A stretch of DNA of 44,974 nucleotides from Azospirillaceae bacterium (GTDB taxonomy: Bacteria > Pseudomonadota > Alphaproteobacteria > Azospirillales > Azospirillaceae), in NCBI GenBank assembly GCA_028281465.1, contig JANQJV010000192.1, forward strand, positions 1 through 44,974, written 5' to 3'. Positions 25,144-35,229 of this stretch are shown here, in pieces. How positions within the stretch are numbered: the first letter of the stretch is position 1; every line of letters begins with the position of its first letter. The notes beneath the pieces were generated by a model. The model was not told the origin of the DNA, searched no databases, and saw only the letters and a list, made by a program, of their open reading frames with translations. The translations under genes were made by a program, and so were the position numbers.

Positions 25144-26445
25144 GTGAAACGAAGCACAACCACGCTCACCAAAATCAGCCAGAAGCAGGCCGACGAAACC
25201 GCTCTCAAACATGAGATGCTATATATGGGGCGGGTTGGCGGCGCCCGCGCGGTTTTTTCGTTCTGCGACCTGGCCGGCGTCAATCTGTCCGGCCGCAACC
25301 TGGCCGATGCCGATTTCACCGGGGCGAGCCTGGCCGACGCTAACTTGGCCGGTGCCAAACTGGACCGTGCCGTCTTCTTCTGTGCGGACCTACGCCGGGC
25401 CAATCTGGCCCGGGCTAGCCTGCGCCGGGCCGACCTGCGTGGGGCGTGCCTGCGCGGCGCTTACATGATCGGCGCCGATATGTTTGAGACCGATCTGCGA
25501 GAGGGTTCAATCGCCGAAAAGGATGAGTTCGGCAACCTGCGTTTCCTGCGCCATGAACTGCAGCCATCGGAGATGCAAGCGGTGGTTCTGGCCAACGCCA
25601 ACCTGGAAAAGGCTCGGTTGACCGGTATCATCGCCATCCAGGCCGATTTCACCGATGCTGTGATGCGGGGCTGCAAACTGGTCCGCGCCAACCTGCGCCA
25701 AAGCAAAATGGTTGGCGCCAACCTCGAGGGCGCCGATCTGTCCGGGGCCGACCTCAAGGGCGCCAATCTCAATGGCGCCGTGTTGATCAAGACCAACTTG
25801 ACCATGGCGGCAACGGACGGGGCCGATCTGGATAACGTGCTCACCGATGAACCGATCGGCCGTGCCGTATCAGCCCTCGACGAACCCATCGAAAAGCTGC
25901 TCGCCCTGCATGAACAATGGTACGACACCGGTGGGGCCGCTGGTAGCCCACTCGACTTGAGCGGTGTCGACCTGCGAGACCTGAAGGGTGTCCTGGCTGG
26001 GGCGAACCTGACAGCATTGAAGGCGTCGGGTGCGGTGTTTTACGGCTTGGATCTGACCGGTATACAGTTGCAAGGAGCCCAACTGCAGGGTGCCGACCTC
26101 CGCGCCGTCCGTCTGGCCGGCAGCGACCTGCGCGGCATCAATCTGCTCAATGCCAAACTGAACAATGCCGATTTGCGTGATAGCAACTTGGGGCCGCTCC
26201 TGCTGCCAAACGACCGGCTGTTGCCGGCACAACTGCAGGGTACCGTGGCCCGCTACGCCGATCTACGCGGTGCCGATTTGCTGCGTGCCAATCTGTCCGG
26301 CGGCGACCTGTCCTACGCCAATCTGATTGGCGTGAAACTGCGCTTCACCGACTTTAGCGAAACCATGCTGAATGCAACCCTGTTCGCCCAAGGAGCGCTG
26401 CGTGAGGCCGTCGCCCATGGTTGCCGGGGGTTGGAGACGCCGTAA
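25144..26445 (+). CDS. Pentapeptide-repeat protein
   Basis: A 433-residue protein with two blocks of A(D/N)LXX-type pentapeptide repeats, about residues 38-232 and 270-425, separated by a non-repeat segment ([24 protein letters not shown]). Such repeats fold into a right-handed quadrilateral beta-helix. The N-terminal helix ([27 protein letters not shown]) is also found in related proteins. No signal peptide is seen, so it is probably cytosolic. The function is unknown; fluoroquinolone resistance (Qnr) proteins have this fold but this one is twice as long. The GTG start lacks a strong ribosome binding site; ATG 25213 is a later option. Its end lies 77 bases before gltX. Confidence 0.88.
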   Translation: MKRSTTTLTKISQKQADETALKHEMLYMGRVGGARAVFSFCDLAGVNLSGRNLADADFTGASLADANLAGAKLDRAVFFCADLRRANLARASLRRADLRGACLRGAYMIGADMFETDLREGSIAEKDEFGNLRFLRHELQPSEMQAVVLANANLEKARLTGIIAIQADFTDAVMRGCKLVRANLRQSKMVGANLEGADLSGADLKGANLNGAVLIKTNLTMAATDGADLDNVLTDEPIGRAVSALDEPIEKLLALHEQWYDTGGAAGSPLDLSGVDLRDLKGVLAGANLTALKASGAVFYGLDLTGIQLQGAQLQGADLRAVRLAGSDLRGINLLNAKLNNADLRDSNLGPLLLPNDRLLPAQLQGTVARYADLRGADLLRANLSGGDLSYANLIGVKLRFTDFSETMLNATLFAQGALREAVAHGCRGLETP

Positions 26446-26522
26446 CGATGCGGATCATTCCGCCACCCGCTAGGGGTGTGATACCTGGTTGTCCCGTTCC
26501 AACCCCAAGTGTCCCATATGCC

Positions 26523-27866
26523 ATGCCTGTCGCCGTCCGTTTCGCCCCCAGCCCCACCGGCCGCCTGCATGTCGGTAACATCCGACTCGCCCTGATCAAC
26601 TGGCTGTTCGCCCGGCAACAGGGCGGCACCGTGCAGCTGCGCCTGGACGATACCGACACCGAACGGTCCGAGGAACGATTCGCCGATGCGATTCGCACCG
26701 ATCTCCGCTGGCTTGGCCTCGATTGGGATCGTGAAGACCGCCAGTCCGACCGGCTGGCGCGCTATGCCGAAGCGGCGGAACAGTTGCGCCGCATCGAGCG
26801 ACTGTATCCCTGCTATGAGACGCCGGAAGAACTGGGCCTGAAGCGGAAGGCGGCTCTGGCGCAAGGTCGGCCACCGATCTACGATCGCACGGCGCTCCGA
26901 ACGGACGCGACCGGCCGGGACAAGCTGGAAGCGCAGGGACGCCACCCGCACTGGCGATTCAAGCTAGCCCAGGGCGCCATCGTCTGGAACGATCTGGTGC
27001 GTGGGCCGGTGCGGTTTGAGGCCGCGGATCTGTCTGATCCCGTGTTGGTGCGCGAAGACGGTCGGCCGTTGTACAGCCTGAGTTCCGTGGTCGATGACGG
27101 CGATTTCGGCATCAGCCATGTCATCCGTGGCGAGGACCACGTTGCCAACACGGCGGTGCAGGTGCAGCTCTGGCAGGCCTTGGAAATGCCCGTGCCCACC
27201 TTTGCCCATCTGCCCCTGCTGACCGACGCCGGTGGACAGGGTCTTTCAAAGCGCCTGGGCAGCTTGAGTGTCGCCTCGCTGCGCGATGACGAGGGGCTGG
27301 AAGCGCTGGCGATCAACAGTCTCCTGGCTCGCCTGGGTACGGCCGACCCGATCGAGCCGGTGGCGCATCTCAATGCCCTGGTGCCGGGCTTTTCGTTCGA
27401 CCGGATTTCCCGGTCCCCGGCCAAGTTTGACCGGGAGGACCTGCGGCGCCTGAATGCCCGTGTGCTACACTCGCTGTCGCACGACGCGGTGACCGATCGC
27501 TTGGCCACTCTGGATCTCCAAGCCCTTGACGCCCATTTCTGGCAGGCGGTGCGCAACAACCTGGAGCGCTTCTCCGATGTTCGCAGTTGGTGGGCGGTGG
27601 CGCGCGCCCCGGTACAGCCGGTCATTGAAGACGCCGCTCTTCTGACCGTTGCCGCCACCCTGCTGCCGGCCGAGCCCTGGGACGACGGCACCTTTGGCCT
27701 GTGGACCGACGCGGTCAAGGCCGCCACTGGAAAGAAAGGCAAGGTCCTGTTCCGTCCGATCCGACTAGCGTTAACCGCCCAGGAACATGGACCGGAATTG
27801 AAGAGACTGTTACCGTTGATCGGTCGGGATCGGGTGGTTGCCCGGTTGCATGGGCAAACCGCCTGA
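26523..27866 (+). CDS. gltX: Glutamate-tRNA ligase (GltX)
   Basis: A 447-residue class I synthetase. The HIGH-type motif is in [17 protein letters not shown] at the N-terminus; the KMSKS-type motif is [13 protein letters not shown] near residue 240. [30 protein letters not shown] is the conserved catalytic region. The second-half segment after LSKR is shorter than in the E. coli enzyme. Many alphaproteobacteria have two GltX copies, one of which charges tRNA-Gln for later amidation; which type this is cannot be told by eye. The ATG at 26523 immediately precedes the conserved start. cysS follows after 14 bases. Confidence 0.93.
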   Translation: MPVAVRFAPSPTGRLHVGNIRLALINWLFARQQGGTVQLRLDDTDTERSEERFADAIRTDLRWLGLDWDREDRQSDRLARYAEAAEQLRRIERLYPCYETPEELGLKRKAALAQGRPPIYDRTALRTDATGRDKLEAQGRHPHWRFKLAQGAIVWNDLVRGPVRFEAADLSDPVLVREDGRPLYSLSSVVDDGDFGISHVIRGEDHVANTAVQVQLWQALEMPVPTFAHLPLLTDAGGQGLSKRLGSLSVASLRDDEGLEALAINSLLARLGTADPIEPVAHLNALVPGFSFDRISRSPAKFDREDLRRLNARVLHSLSHDAVTDRLATLDLQALDAHFWQAVRNNLERFSDVRSWWAVARAPVQPVIEDAALLTVAATLLPAEPWDDGTFGLWTDAVKAATGKKGKVLFRPIRLALTAQEHGPELKRLLPLIGRDRVVARLHGQTA

Positions 27867-27880
27867 CCGGCCCATCCGCC

Positions 27881-29296
27881 ATGCCAGCCAGCGAGCCCAC
27901 CGCCGTGACGCTCTCACTGTTCAACACGTTGTCGCGCAGCAAGGAACCGTTTACGCCGATCGACCCTCATCACGTCGGTCTGTATGTGTGCGGCCCGACG
28001 GTCTATGATTTTGCGCACATCGGCAACGCCCGTCCGGTCGTGGTATTCGACGTGTTGTTCCGTATCTTGCGGCACCTGTTTCCTCACGTCACCTATGTGC
28101 GCAACATTACGGACGTCGATGACAAGATCATCCAAGCAGCGCAAGCCAGTGGCGATCCGATCGAGCGCATTACGGAACGAACGACGATCGCTTACAAAGC
28201 AGATATGGCCGCACTCGGTGCGCTGGACCCGACTCACCAACCGCGCGCCACGCAGTTTATCGGCGCCATGGTGGCGATGATTGAAGGGCTGGTCACCAAA
28301 GGATTTGCCTATGCCGCGGATGGCCATGTGCTGTTCCATGTTCCTGCAATGCAAGACTATGGCGAACTGTCACGCAGGCAGCGTGACGAATTGATCGCCG
28401 GGGCGCGGGTCGAAGTCGCACCGTACAAGCGTGATCCGGCTGATTTTGTCTTATGGAAGCCGAGCCCAGACGATCAGCCAGGCTGGCCTAGCCCGTGGGG
28501 GCGTGGCCGTCCCGGCTGGCACATCGAATGCTCGGCCATGGCCAAACACCACCTGGGTGTGACGTTCGACATCCACGGGGGTGGCCTTGATCTGATTTTC
28601 CCGCACCATGAGAACGAAATTGCACAAAGCCGCTGCAGTCACGGTGGCGCACCGCTGGCCCGTTATTGGGTGCACAACGGTTTCGTCACGGTTGGCGGCG
28701 AAAAGATGGCCAAATCGGCCGGCAATTTCATCACGGTGCGCACTCTCCTGGAGGAAGGGTGGCCCGGCGAAGCGGTCCGGTTGGCCTTGCTGAGCGCGCA
28801 TTACCGACAGCCACTCGACGTGACGCGGGAGAGTCTGCGCCAAACCAAGACGATTTTAGACCGCTGGTACCTGGCTTTGCGCCACGCCGACCACACGGTC
28901 ACGTCATCAGGTCCTGATGACCAGATGGTGTCGATTATCGGCGATGACCTGAACACACCGGCAGCCATCGCTTACCTGCACGATCTGGCGGCAAAGCTCA
29001 ACAAGGCCGACGACACCGACAGCCGACGGCAGGCCGCCCGACGTCTGCGCGGGGCTGCGGGGCTGCTCGGTCTCTTGCAGGCCGACCCGGACACCTGGTT
29101 GCACCAACCGTCTCCACAGGCAACGGAGGCCGCGGACGGGCTCACTGACACGGCGGTCGAACAGATGCTGGCGGCGCGGACGGCGGCCCGGAAGGCGCGC
29201 GACTTTGCCGAGGCCGACCGATTGCGGGATGTGCTCACCGGCGCTGGGATCGTCATCGAGGACGGCAAGGGGGGTACCGCCTGGCGTCGGGTATAG
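27881..29296 (+). CDS. cysS: Cysteine-tRNA ligase
   Basis: A 471-residue class I synthetase. Seen in order: [19 protein letters not shown] (first zinc Cys and HIGH motif), [35 protein letters not shown] (second zinc Cys), [11 protein letters not shown] (zinc His and Glu) and [13 protein letters not shown] (KMSKS). The C-terminal helical domain ends with [33 protein letters not shown], as usual. The ATG at 27881 lies 14 bases after gltX, so the two genes are co-transcribed. Confidence 0.97.
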   Translation: MPASEPTAVTLSLFNTLSRSKEPFTPIDPHHVGLYVCGPTVYDFAHIGNARPVVVFDVLFRILRHLFPHVTYVRNITDVDDKIIQAAQASGDPIERITERTTIAYKADMAALGALDPTHQPRATQFIGAMVAMIEGLVTKGFAYAADGHVLFHVPAMQDYGELSRRQRDELIAGARVEVAPYKRDPADFVLWKPSPDDQPGWPSPWGRGRPGWHIECSAMAKHHLGVTFDIHGGGLDLIFPHHENEIAQSRCSHGGAPLARYWVHNGFVTVGGEKMAKSAGNFITVRTLLEEGWPGEAVRLALLSAHYRQPLDVTRESLRQTKTILDRWYLALRHADHTVTSSGPDDQMVSIIGDDLNTPAAIAYLHDLAAKLNKADDTDSRRQAARRLRGAAGLLGLLQADPDTWLHQPSPQATEAADGLTDTAVEQMLAARTAARKARDFAEADRLRDVLTGAGIVIEDGKGGTAWRRV

Positions 29297-29363
29297 GATA
29301 CGCCCGACGCCTCCTATCCCCGACGCCGGGGTGGCACCTGGCTGCTAAACCGAATCGGCCGGG

Positions 29364-29407
29364 TTGCTCCGATCGATTCGGGCGACTATGCTGCCGACAC
29401 ATGTCGG
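29364..29407 (+). promoter_or_regulatory. Promoter with palindromic operator at the start site
   Basis: TTGCTC (29364-29369) and TATGCT (29387-29392) are spaced by exactly 17 bases. Directly downstream, CCGACA-CA-TGTCGG (29394-29407) is a perfect palindrome that would cover the transcription start near 29399. The next gene begins at 29425 after GAGAGG. The layout suggests a repressor site, perhaps for autoregulation, which is an inference. Confidence 0.45.
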
Positions 29408-29424
29408 ACAGCTGAGAGGCAGCC

Positions 29425-29838
29425 ATGGCGACCCCCAACATGTCGGTACGGGTACCGTTGGAGTATCAAGGGCTCGTGCGCGCCGTGGTCAATCGGCTGA
29501 AAACTGACACCAGCTTCGCGGCCGTGCTGCAATCCGCCCTCGACACCGGCCGACCAGAACCGCCGGAAGACTTGGCCGACCGTGTGGTTGCTTTGGAAGA
29601 GGAATTGGCCCATCAGCGCGATGGCGTATCGGCGGTCGCCGAGACCCTGGCAACCATGCACGCCTCCTTGAAACGCTCGCTCAATCAGCGTGTCACCTTG
29701 CTGGAAGATCGAATCGGCGATTTCCTCGACCGCTATGACCCATTGCCGCCCGAGGTGGCGGACGAGGACGACGAACCCGACCCATTGCGCACCGGTTACG
29801 ACGAGCCCGAAGACGACGGACACCCGCTGCGCCGCTGA
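29425..29838 (+). CDS. Small acidic protein with predicted coiled coil, function unknown
   Basis: A 137-residue protein. Residues 6-40 (SVRVPLEYQGLVRAVVNRL and following) could be a short strand-helix-helix like a ribbon-helix-helix fold, though this is weak. Residues 50-105 are a likely coiled coil (DRVVALEEELAHQRDGVSAV), and the last 30 residues are strongly acidic. I do not recognise a family. GAGAGG precedes the ATG by 5 bases and a well-spaced promoter with a palindrome lies upstream, so it is very likely a real gene. It converges on hemA with 14 bases between stops. Confidence 0.7.
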   Translation: MATPNMSVRVPLEYQGLVRAVVNRLKTDTSFAAVLQSALDTGRPEPPEDLADRVVALEEELAHQRDGVSAVAETLATMHASLKRSLNQRVTLLEDRIGDFLDRYDPLPPEVADEDDEPDPLRTGYDEPEDDGHPLRR

Positions 29839-29852
29839 TGGGCCCCGCGGGT

Positions 29853-31070
29853 CTAAGCCGCCATGCGGTCGAGACCGAGTCGTGACCAGACCGACGTCAA
29901 AGCCGACACCAAATCGGCCATGGTGCGATCGTCGTGGAGCGGGGTCGGTGTAAACCGAAGGCGTTCCGTGCCGCGTGGCACCGTGGGATAGTTGATCGGC
30001 TGCACATAGATGCCGTGCTTTGTCATCAACTCGTCGCTCGCCTGCTTACACAACACCGGGTTGCCAACCAGAACCGGTACAATGTGGCTGACCGACGGCA
30101 TGATCGGAATGCCGGCCCCGATGAGCAAACGCTTCAGGGTGGCAGCGCGCTCCTGATGGCGGGCCCGTTCGATTTGGCTGGTCTTGAGATAGCGCACACT
30201 GGCGAGCGCGCCGGCTGCCAGCGACGGCGCCAGCGAGGTGGTGAAGATGAAACTATGGGCAAAGCTGCGCACGCAGTCGACCACCGCTTCCGATGCGGCG
30301 ACATAGCCGCCCATCACCCCGAAGGCCTTGCCCAGCGTGCCTTCGATCACCGTCAGCCGGTGCATGCAGCCGTCGCGCTCGGCCACCCCGGCGCCGTGTG
30401 GGCCATACATGCCGACGGCATGCACTTCATCCAGGTAGGTCAGCGCATTGTGCCGTTCGGCAACGTCGCACAGCTCGGCAATCGGAGCGATATCGCCGTC
30501 CATGGAATAGACCGACTCAAACGCCACCAGCTTGGCCCGGTCGCGCGGGTAGCGGGCCAGCAACCGATCCAGATCAGCCGGATCATTGTGCTTAAAGATG
30601 TGCTTGGCGGCGCCACTGGCGCGGATGCCGGCGATCATGGAGTTGTGGTTGAGCGCATCGGAGAACACGACGCACTCCGGCAGCAGGCTGGCCAGTGTGC
30701 CGAGCGCCGCCAGGTTGGAAATATACCCCGAGGTGAACAACAAGGCGGCTGGCTTGCCGTGCAGATCCGCCAGCTCCCGCTCCAGCAGCACGTGGTAGTG
30801 GTTGGTGCCAGAAATGTTGCGCGTGCCGCCGGCCCCGGCGCCGCACTGGCGGATCGCCTCGCACATGGCGTCCATCACCAGCGGGTTTTGCCCCATACCC
30901 AAATAGTCGTTGCTGCACCACACAGTCACCGGCTGCGGCGGGGTATCCTCGGCGTGGTGCAGGGCATGGGGAAAATCTCCCGCCCGGCGTTCCAAATCGG
31001 CAAAGACGCGGTAACGGCCCTCCTGCTTCAGGCTGCCGATCCGGTCCTGGAAGAAGGTTTCGTAGTCCAT
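29853..31070 (-). CDS. hemA: 5-aminolevulinate synthase (C4 pathway)
   Basis: A 405-residue PLP enzyme of the alpha-oxoamine synthase family. It condenses glycine and succinyl-CoA to start heme and tetrapyrrole synthesis. Markers: [18 protein letters not shown] near residue 19, [51 protein letters not shown] and the PLP lysine K248 in [15 protein letters not shown]. The R-L-R-F-T-P-TP segment near the C-terminus is typical of ALAS rather than KBL or BioF. This C4 route is characteristic of alphaproteobacteria. A 170-base gap separates it from the next minus-strand gene upstream. Confidence 0.97.
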   Translation of the reverse strand: MDYETFFQDRIGSLKQEGRYRVFADLERRAGDFPHALHHAEDTPPQPVTVWCSNDYLGMGQNPLVMDAMCEAIRQCGAGAGGTRNISGTNHYHVLLERELADLHGKPAALLFTSGYISNLAALGTLASLLPECVVFSDALNHNSMIAGIRASGAAKHIFKHNDPADLDRLLARYPRDRAKLVAFESVYSMDGDIAPIAELCDVAERHNALTYLDEVHAVGMYGPHGAGVAERDGCMHRLTVIEGTLGKAFGVMGGYVAASEAVVDCVRSFAHSFIFTTSLAPSLAAGALASVRYLKTSQIERARHQERAATLKRLLIGAGIPIMPSVSHIVPVLVGNPVLCKQASDELMTKHGIYVQPINYPTVPRGTERLRFTPTPLHDDRTMADLVSALTSVWSRLGLDRMAA

Positions 31071-31239
31071 GGGGCTTGTCTCGCAGGCACGCGTTGTGGG
31101 GAAAGATCACCAGTGTCAAAGATGATTGACAGTTGGTAACGAGTGATGGTGGCGGCGCATTGAGCCAGGTCAAACCGACGCCAACCAGTCCGACCGGATC
31201 AGGCCCCTGGCCCCATGCTATCGACCAAATCGCCGGTGG

Positions 31240-33339
31240 TTACGCCGTCTTGCCGGCGGGGCGGCCGGACCGGCGACGGCGCGCTGCGGCCGCACCCATT
31301 TCGCCCGGGGCGGGGCGCTCCACACCCTTGGTCAGGAAGCTCTGGGCGCGATGCTTGCGGCCGGTGCGCAGGCCCTCGCCGCCGGCGCGGCCGGTGCCGG
31401 TGGGTTGGGTGGCCGGGATCAGGTGCTGTTTACCCGGGCCGATCAGGTCGGCCCGGCCGAGTCGCTTCAAAGCCTCGCGCAGCAGCGGCCAGTTCCCCGG
31501 GTCATGGTAGCGCAGAAAAGCCTTGTGCAGCCGGCGCTGACGCAGGCCTTTGGCAGCGGTGACCGACTCGGGCAAGGTGCCGCCGGCGGCGCGGCGAAGC
31601 GGCTGCAAAGGGTTGTAACCGGTGTGGTACATGGCCGTGGACAGGGCCATGGGCGAGGGCAGGAAGGTCTGCACCTGGTCGGCCCGAAAACCGTTACGCT
31701 TCAGCCAGAGTGCCAGGTTCATCATGTCCTCGTCCGTCGTGCCCGGATGGGCGGCGATGAAATACGGAATCAGATACTGTTCCTTGCCGGCCTTGCGTGC
31801 GGCGTGATCGAACAGCGCCTTGAAGCGGTCGTAGCTGCCAATGCCGGGCTTCATCATCCGGGACAAGGGCCCCGGCTCTGTGTGTTCCGGCGCGATCTTC
31901 AAGTAGCCGCCGACGTGGTGCGCGGCCAGTTCCTTGACGTAGCCAGGACTCTCCACGGCCAGATCGTAGCGCACGCCCGAGGCGACCATCACCCGCTTGA
32001 CGCCCGGCACGACACGGGCCTTGCGGTACAGACCGATCAGCGCCTCGTGGCTGGTGTCGAGCTGGCGACAGATGGTCGGGTAGACACAGGACAGGCGCCG
32101 ACAGACCCTGCGCGCCGTCTCGCTCATGCATGCCATGCGGTACATATTGGCGGTCGGCCCGCCGATGTCGGAGATCACCCCGGTGAAGCCCTCGGTCTTG
32201 TCGCGGATGCGCGCGATCTCCTCCAGCACCGAGGCTTCCGATCGGTTCTGGATCACCCGGCCCTCGTGCTCGGTGATGGAACAGAACGAACACCCGCCAA
32301 AACAGCCGCGCATGATGGTGACCGAAAAGCGGATCATCTCCCAGGCCGGAATGCGTGCGGCGCCGTAGACCGGGTGTGGTGCCCGGGCGTAGGGGAGGCC
32401 ATAGACCGCGTCCATCTCGGGCGTGGTCAAGGGAATCGGCGGCGGCGATAGGAACACGTGCCGGTCGCCGTGTGCCTGAATCAACGCCCGCGCATTGTCC
32501 GGGTTGGTCTCCAGATGCACCAGGCGAGAGGCATGGGCGTAGAGCCGCCGATCCGCGCGCACCCGCTCGAAACCGGGCAGGCGCAGCACCCGCCGGTCAC
32601 CCAGGCCCGGCCTGGGGGCTTCGGCGTCCGGGTCGGCCGTCTCCGGCGCTTCCTCCAGGCCGTCGGGCACGCGATCGACCATGGCGGCCACGCCGCGCAG
32701 ATCGGTCAGGGACCGGATCGCCTGGCCGCGGGCGGCCCGGTGCGCCACCTCAACCAGGGCGCGTTCGGCGTTGCCGTACAAGAGCAGGTCGGCCTTGCTG
32801 TCGACCAGAATCGACCGGCGCACCGTGTCCGACCAATAATCGTAGTGCGCGGTGCGGCGCAGCGAGGCCTCGATGCCGCCGATGACGATGGGCACGGTGC
32901 GATAGGCTTCACGGCAGCGCTGAGCGTAAACGATCACGGCCCGGTCGGGCCGCTTGCCGCCGTCATCGTTCGGCGTGTAGGCATCGTTGTGGCGCAGCCG
33001 GCGGTCGGACGTGTAGCGGTTGACCATGGAATCCATGTTGCCCGCGGTCACGCCGAACCAGAAATTGGGCGGGCCCAGGGCCTTGAACGGCTCGGCGCTG
33101 CTCCAGTCCGGCTGGGCGATGATGCCAACCCGGAATCCCTGCGCTTCCAGCAAGCGGCCGACCAGAGCCATGCCGAAACTCGGGTGGTCGACGTAGGCGT
33201 CGCCGGTCACCAGGATGATGTCGCAACTGTCCCAGCCCAACGCGTCCATCTCCGCGCGCGACATGGGCAGAAACGGCGCTGGTCCCAGCCGCTGCGCCCA
33301 GAACGGGCGGTAGGAAAACAGGTCGTGGGGGGCCGGCAT
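31240..33339 (-). CDS. ygiQ: YgiQ-family radical SAM protein
   Basis: A 699-residue protein. An N-terminal B12-binding-like part ([34 protein letters not shown]) precedes the radical SAM core with the CxxxCxxC cluster site in [19 protein letters not shown]. Other family stretches are [35 protein letters not shown] and [18 protein letters not shown]. The end is a basic, disordered tail rich in Arg, Gly and Ala. YgiQ proteins are conserved but without a proven substrate. The ATG at 33339 begins [16 protein letters not shown], the usual start; an upstream GTG at 33375 is less likely. Confidence 0.93.
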   Translation of the reverse strand: MPAPHDLFSYRPFWAQRLGPAPFLPMSRAEMDALGWDSCDIILVTGDAYVDHPSFGMALVGRLLEAQGFRVGIIAQPDWSSAEPFKALGPPNFWFGVTAGNMDSMVNRYTSDRRLRHNDAYTPNDDGGKRPDRAVIVYAQRCREAYRTVPIVIGGIEASLRRTAHYDYWSDTVRRSILVDSKADLLLYGNAERALVEVAHRAARGQAIRSLTDLRGVAAMVDRVPDGLEEAPETADPDAEAPRPGLGDRRVLRLPGFERVRADRRLYAHASRLVHLETNPDNARALIQAHGDRHVFLSPPPIPLTTPEMDAVYGLPYARAPHPVYGAARIPAWEMIRFSVTIMRGCFGGCSFCSITEHEGRVIQNRSEASVLEEIARIRDKTEGFTGVISDIGGPTANMYRMACMSETARRVCRRLSCVYPTICRQLDTSHEALIGLYRKARVVPGVKRVMVASGVRYDLAVESPGYVKELAAHHVGGYLKIAPEHTEPGPLSRMMKPGIGSYDRFKALFDHAARKAGKEQYLIPYFIAAHPGTTDEDMMNLALWLKRNGFRADQVQTFLPSPMALSTAMYHTGYNPLQPLRRAAGGTLPESVTAAKGLRQRRLHKAFLRYHDPGNWPLLREALKRLGRADLIGPGKQHLIPATQPTGTGRAGGEGLRTGRKHRAQSFLTKGVERPAPGEMGAAAARRRRSGRPAGKTA

Positions 33340-33437
33340 GGCCAGGGGCCTCTCTCGGGTGCATTGAACAGCCACTTCAGGGGGCCGTTATGCGCGATTC
33401 CCCAGCCGATTGCATCCCCCGGCAGCCCGGCCGCGGA

Positions 33438-33533
33438 TCATGCCGACGGCGACAGGACGTCGTCCAGCACCACGCTGAAGAGCGCTGGCTTTTCCAGATG
33501 GACGGCATGCCCGGTGCCCAGATTCGCCCCCGT
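33438..33533 (-). pseudogene. C-terminal remnant of an alpha/beta-hydrolase gene
   Basis: On the minus strand a short open stretch ends with GTGHAVHLEKPALFSVVL, then DDVL and a stop at 33438-33440. This is the classical end of alpha/beta hydrolases, including the catalytic His in G-x-GHxVHLExPxxF. Upstream only about 60 bases separate it from the nitroreductase stop, and that sequence does not look like hydrolase. The rest of the gene, with nucleophile and acid, is missing. Confidence 0.6.
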
Positions 33534-33587
33534 GTCACCCGGTGTGGCACCCCACGGCCCCCGGGCCAACCCTCCCGTCACGACACG

Positions 33588-34421
33588 TCACGACAGATCG
33601 AATCCCTTGTTGCGGATAAACCGCCCGAAACCGGCGCGCTCGGAACGGGAGTACTGGCGCGCTTTGTCCTCCGACCAGCCGTAGTCGGCGACCGTGCCAC
33701 CAGAGTCCGCGGCCGGGCGTCGGGTTGCATAGGGCTGGACCGCCGCGCGGCCGCGATCGTAGCGGTCGACCGCCTCGGCAAGACCGGTCTCGTCAAACCG
33801 GTCGGTATGCACGGTCACCGCCAGGGGCAGGCGCGGACTGATGCGGGGCGGGGCGGCCGGCCACCCCAACGCCAGCCCTGCCACCGGAAACACATGGTCG
33901 GGCAGGCCGAGCAGGTCGCTCACGTCTTTCGCCCGGTTGCGCACCGCGCTCACCGGACAACAGCCGAGACCGGCCGCTTCGGCGGCGGCGACGAAGGCGG
34001 CCAGCGCGATGCCGGCATCGACCGCGGCATTGAAGAATGCGTCCAGATGATCGTTGACGAAGGGGTGGCCGCGCCAGTGGTGAATCAGCCTCTGACGACG
34101 GTTGTTGGCGCAGACAACCAGAAACGCCGGTGCCGCGGCGATCCAGGCCTGTTCCGCGACAAGATCGTTGAGGGCGGTGCGCGTCCTGGCATCGCGGAGG
34201 ACGATGATGTCGCGTTGCTGCAAATCGCTCTTGCTCGGTGCGGCCAGGGCGACAGCACACAACATCCGGATGGTGGCATCTCCCACCGGCCGGTCGGCGA
34301 AGCGCCGGCACGACCCACGTTCGGCCATGCCCACCAAGGCCGCCGTAGCGGTGCCGGTGTCCGGCAGCTCCGGAGCGTCGCCGTAGCGGATGTCGAGGGA
34401 ATCCCGGAGACGTGTCTGCAT
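33588..34421 (-). CDS. Nitroreductase-family FMN oxidoreductase
   Basis: A 277-residue protein of the NfsA/FRP-like nitroreductase fold. The FMN-binding start is seen as GSCRRFADRPVGDATIRML, followed by APSKSDLQQRDIIVLRD; later GLGCCPVSAVRN and VAGLALGWPA are typical. The C-terminal part ends with KARQYSRSERAGFGRFI. It is expected to reduce nitro compounds, quinones or flavins with NAD(P)H; the substrate is unknown. The ATG at 34421 has AGGA about 9 bases upstream. Confidence 0.88.
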   Translation of the reverse strand: MQTRLRDSLDIRYGDAPELPDTGTATAALVGMAERGSCRRFADRPVGDATIRMLCAVALAAPSKSDLQQRDIIVLRDARTRTALNDLVAEQAWIAAAPAFLVVCANNRRQRLIHHWRGHPFVNDHLDAFFNAAVDAGIALAAFVAAAEAAGLGCCPVSAVRNRAKDVSDLLGLPDHVFPVAGLALGWPAAPPRISPRLPLAVTVHTDRFDETGLAEAVDRYDRGRAAVQPYATRRPAADSGGTVADYGWSEDKARQYSRSERAGFGRFIRNKGFDLS

Positions 34422-34510
34422 GCGGGTGGTCCTGGTTTGCGTCGGGTCGCGGGTGCCGTAGCCTGGCGACGGCGGTGACCGCGTTTGAGACCGAAGAAAC
34501 ATCCGGAACC

Positions 34511-34689
34511 ATGCCCGATCCAACCGTCGATCGACAGCTCTATGCGGCGCTGCAGGCGCTCCCCGAGACCGTCGTCGGCGAGATCATCGCCGGCGGCCTG
34601 GTCACGCAGCCGCGCCCGCGGCACGGTCTCGCCGTCACGACGGTGCTGTCGACCTCGCCGAGCTGTGGTTGGATGACGCAACGCCCTGA
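34511..34689 (+). pseudogene. Uma2-family (DUF820) endonuclease gene with the middle deleted
   Basis: From the ATG at 34511 the frame reads MPDPTVDRQLYAALQALP, then ETVVGEIIAGG and TQPRPRHGLAV, the typical N-terminus of Uma2/DUF820 proteins (about 190 residues when whole). After about 42 codons the similarity ends. In the +2-shifted frame from 34636, DGAVDLAELWLDDATP and a stop at 34687-34689 match the family's C-terminus. So roughly 130 codons, including the catalytic PD-(D/E)XK core, are gone and the ends are joined out of frame. Confidence 0.6.
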
Positions 34690-34716
34690 CCCGCGGTGCC
34701 GGACGCCGCGCCTTCC

Positions 34717-35229
34717 TCACCGCGGCACCGGTTTGTCCAACGCCCGCCTGATCTCCCGAATGTACTTCGCGGCCGAACGATAGTGGCTAGCCCCGGCGGC
34801 CTCGGCCCAACGCCCCAATGGCCACGTTCCCTGCCAGCCATGGGGGTGGGCGCCGTACAAGTCGGCTTCCGTCTGCTCGGCAAGGAAATCGGTCAAGCGA
34901 TCATGGCCGGCCTGCAGACGTGCGGTCACCTCCGCCCAGGACATCCCGGCCATCCGCTGGCGCACATGGGCGTTATAGGCCTTGAGTTGGTTCCATTTGA
35001 CACCTTTGGCCGGCACATGAACCGGCCGACCCGCGGCCCCATCGTCGACCCAGCCGAAAAACAGGTCGATCCAATGGGCCCGGTGCGCCACGGTATCCTT
35101 GATCGTGATGCCATCGTCCGGATGGGGCGTGAGCGCCACCGATTCATCCGTCTCCTTGAGGATCTTCTCGAGCCGGGAAAACTCTTTCTCGGTGACGGCG
35201 ATCAGATCGACTTTGCTCTTCGCTGGCAT
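34717..35229 (-). CDS. ClbS/DfsB-family four-helix-bundle protein
   Basis: A 170-residue protein of the DinB-like ClbS/DfsB (DUF1706) family. Visible family stretches are MPAKSKVDLIAVTEKEFSRL at the start, IKDTVAHRAHWIDLFFGW, HVPAKGVKWNQLKAYNAHVR and GRWAEAAGASHYRSAAKYIREI at the end. ClbS of E. coli protects its host from colibactin by hydrolysing the cyclopropane warhead. No colibactin-like cluster is seen here, so the role is unknown; general protection against electrophiles is a guess. GAGGT lies 7 bases before the ATG at 35229. Confidence 0.88.
   Translation of the reverse strand: MPAKSKVDLIAVTEKEFSRLEKILKETDESVALTPHPDDGITIKDTVAHRAHWIDLFFGWVDDGAAGRPVHVPAKGVKWNQLKAYNAHVRQRMAGMSWAEVTARLQAGHDRLTDFLAEQTEADLYGAHPHGWQGTWPLGRWAEAAGASHYRSAAKYIREIRRALDKPVPR

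Noticed and set aside
29934..31139. Open frame of about 400 codons antisense to hemA
   Set aside because: Antisense to a fully conserved gene and without protein-like features.
31351..33684. Two long plus-strand open frames opposite ygiQ
   Set aside because: Mirror of the GC-rich ygiQ codons; no motif, ribosome binding site or homology seen.
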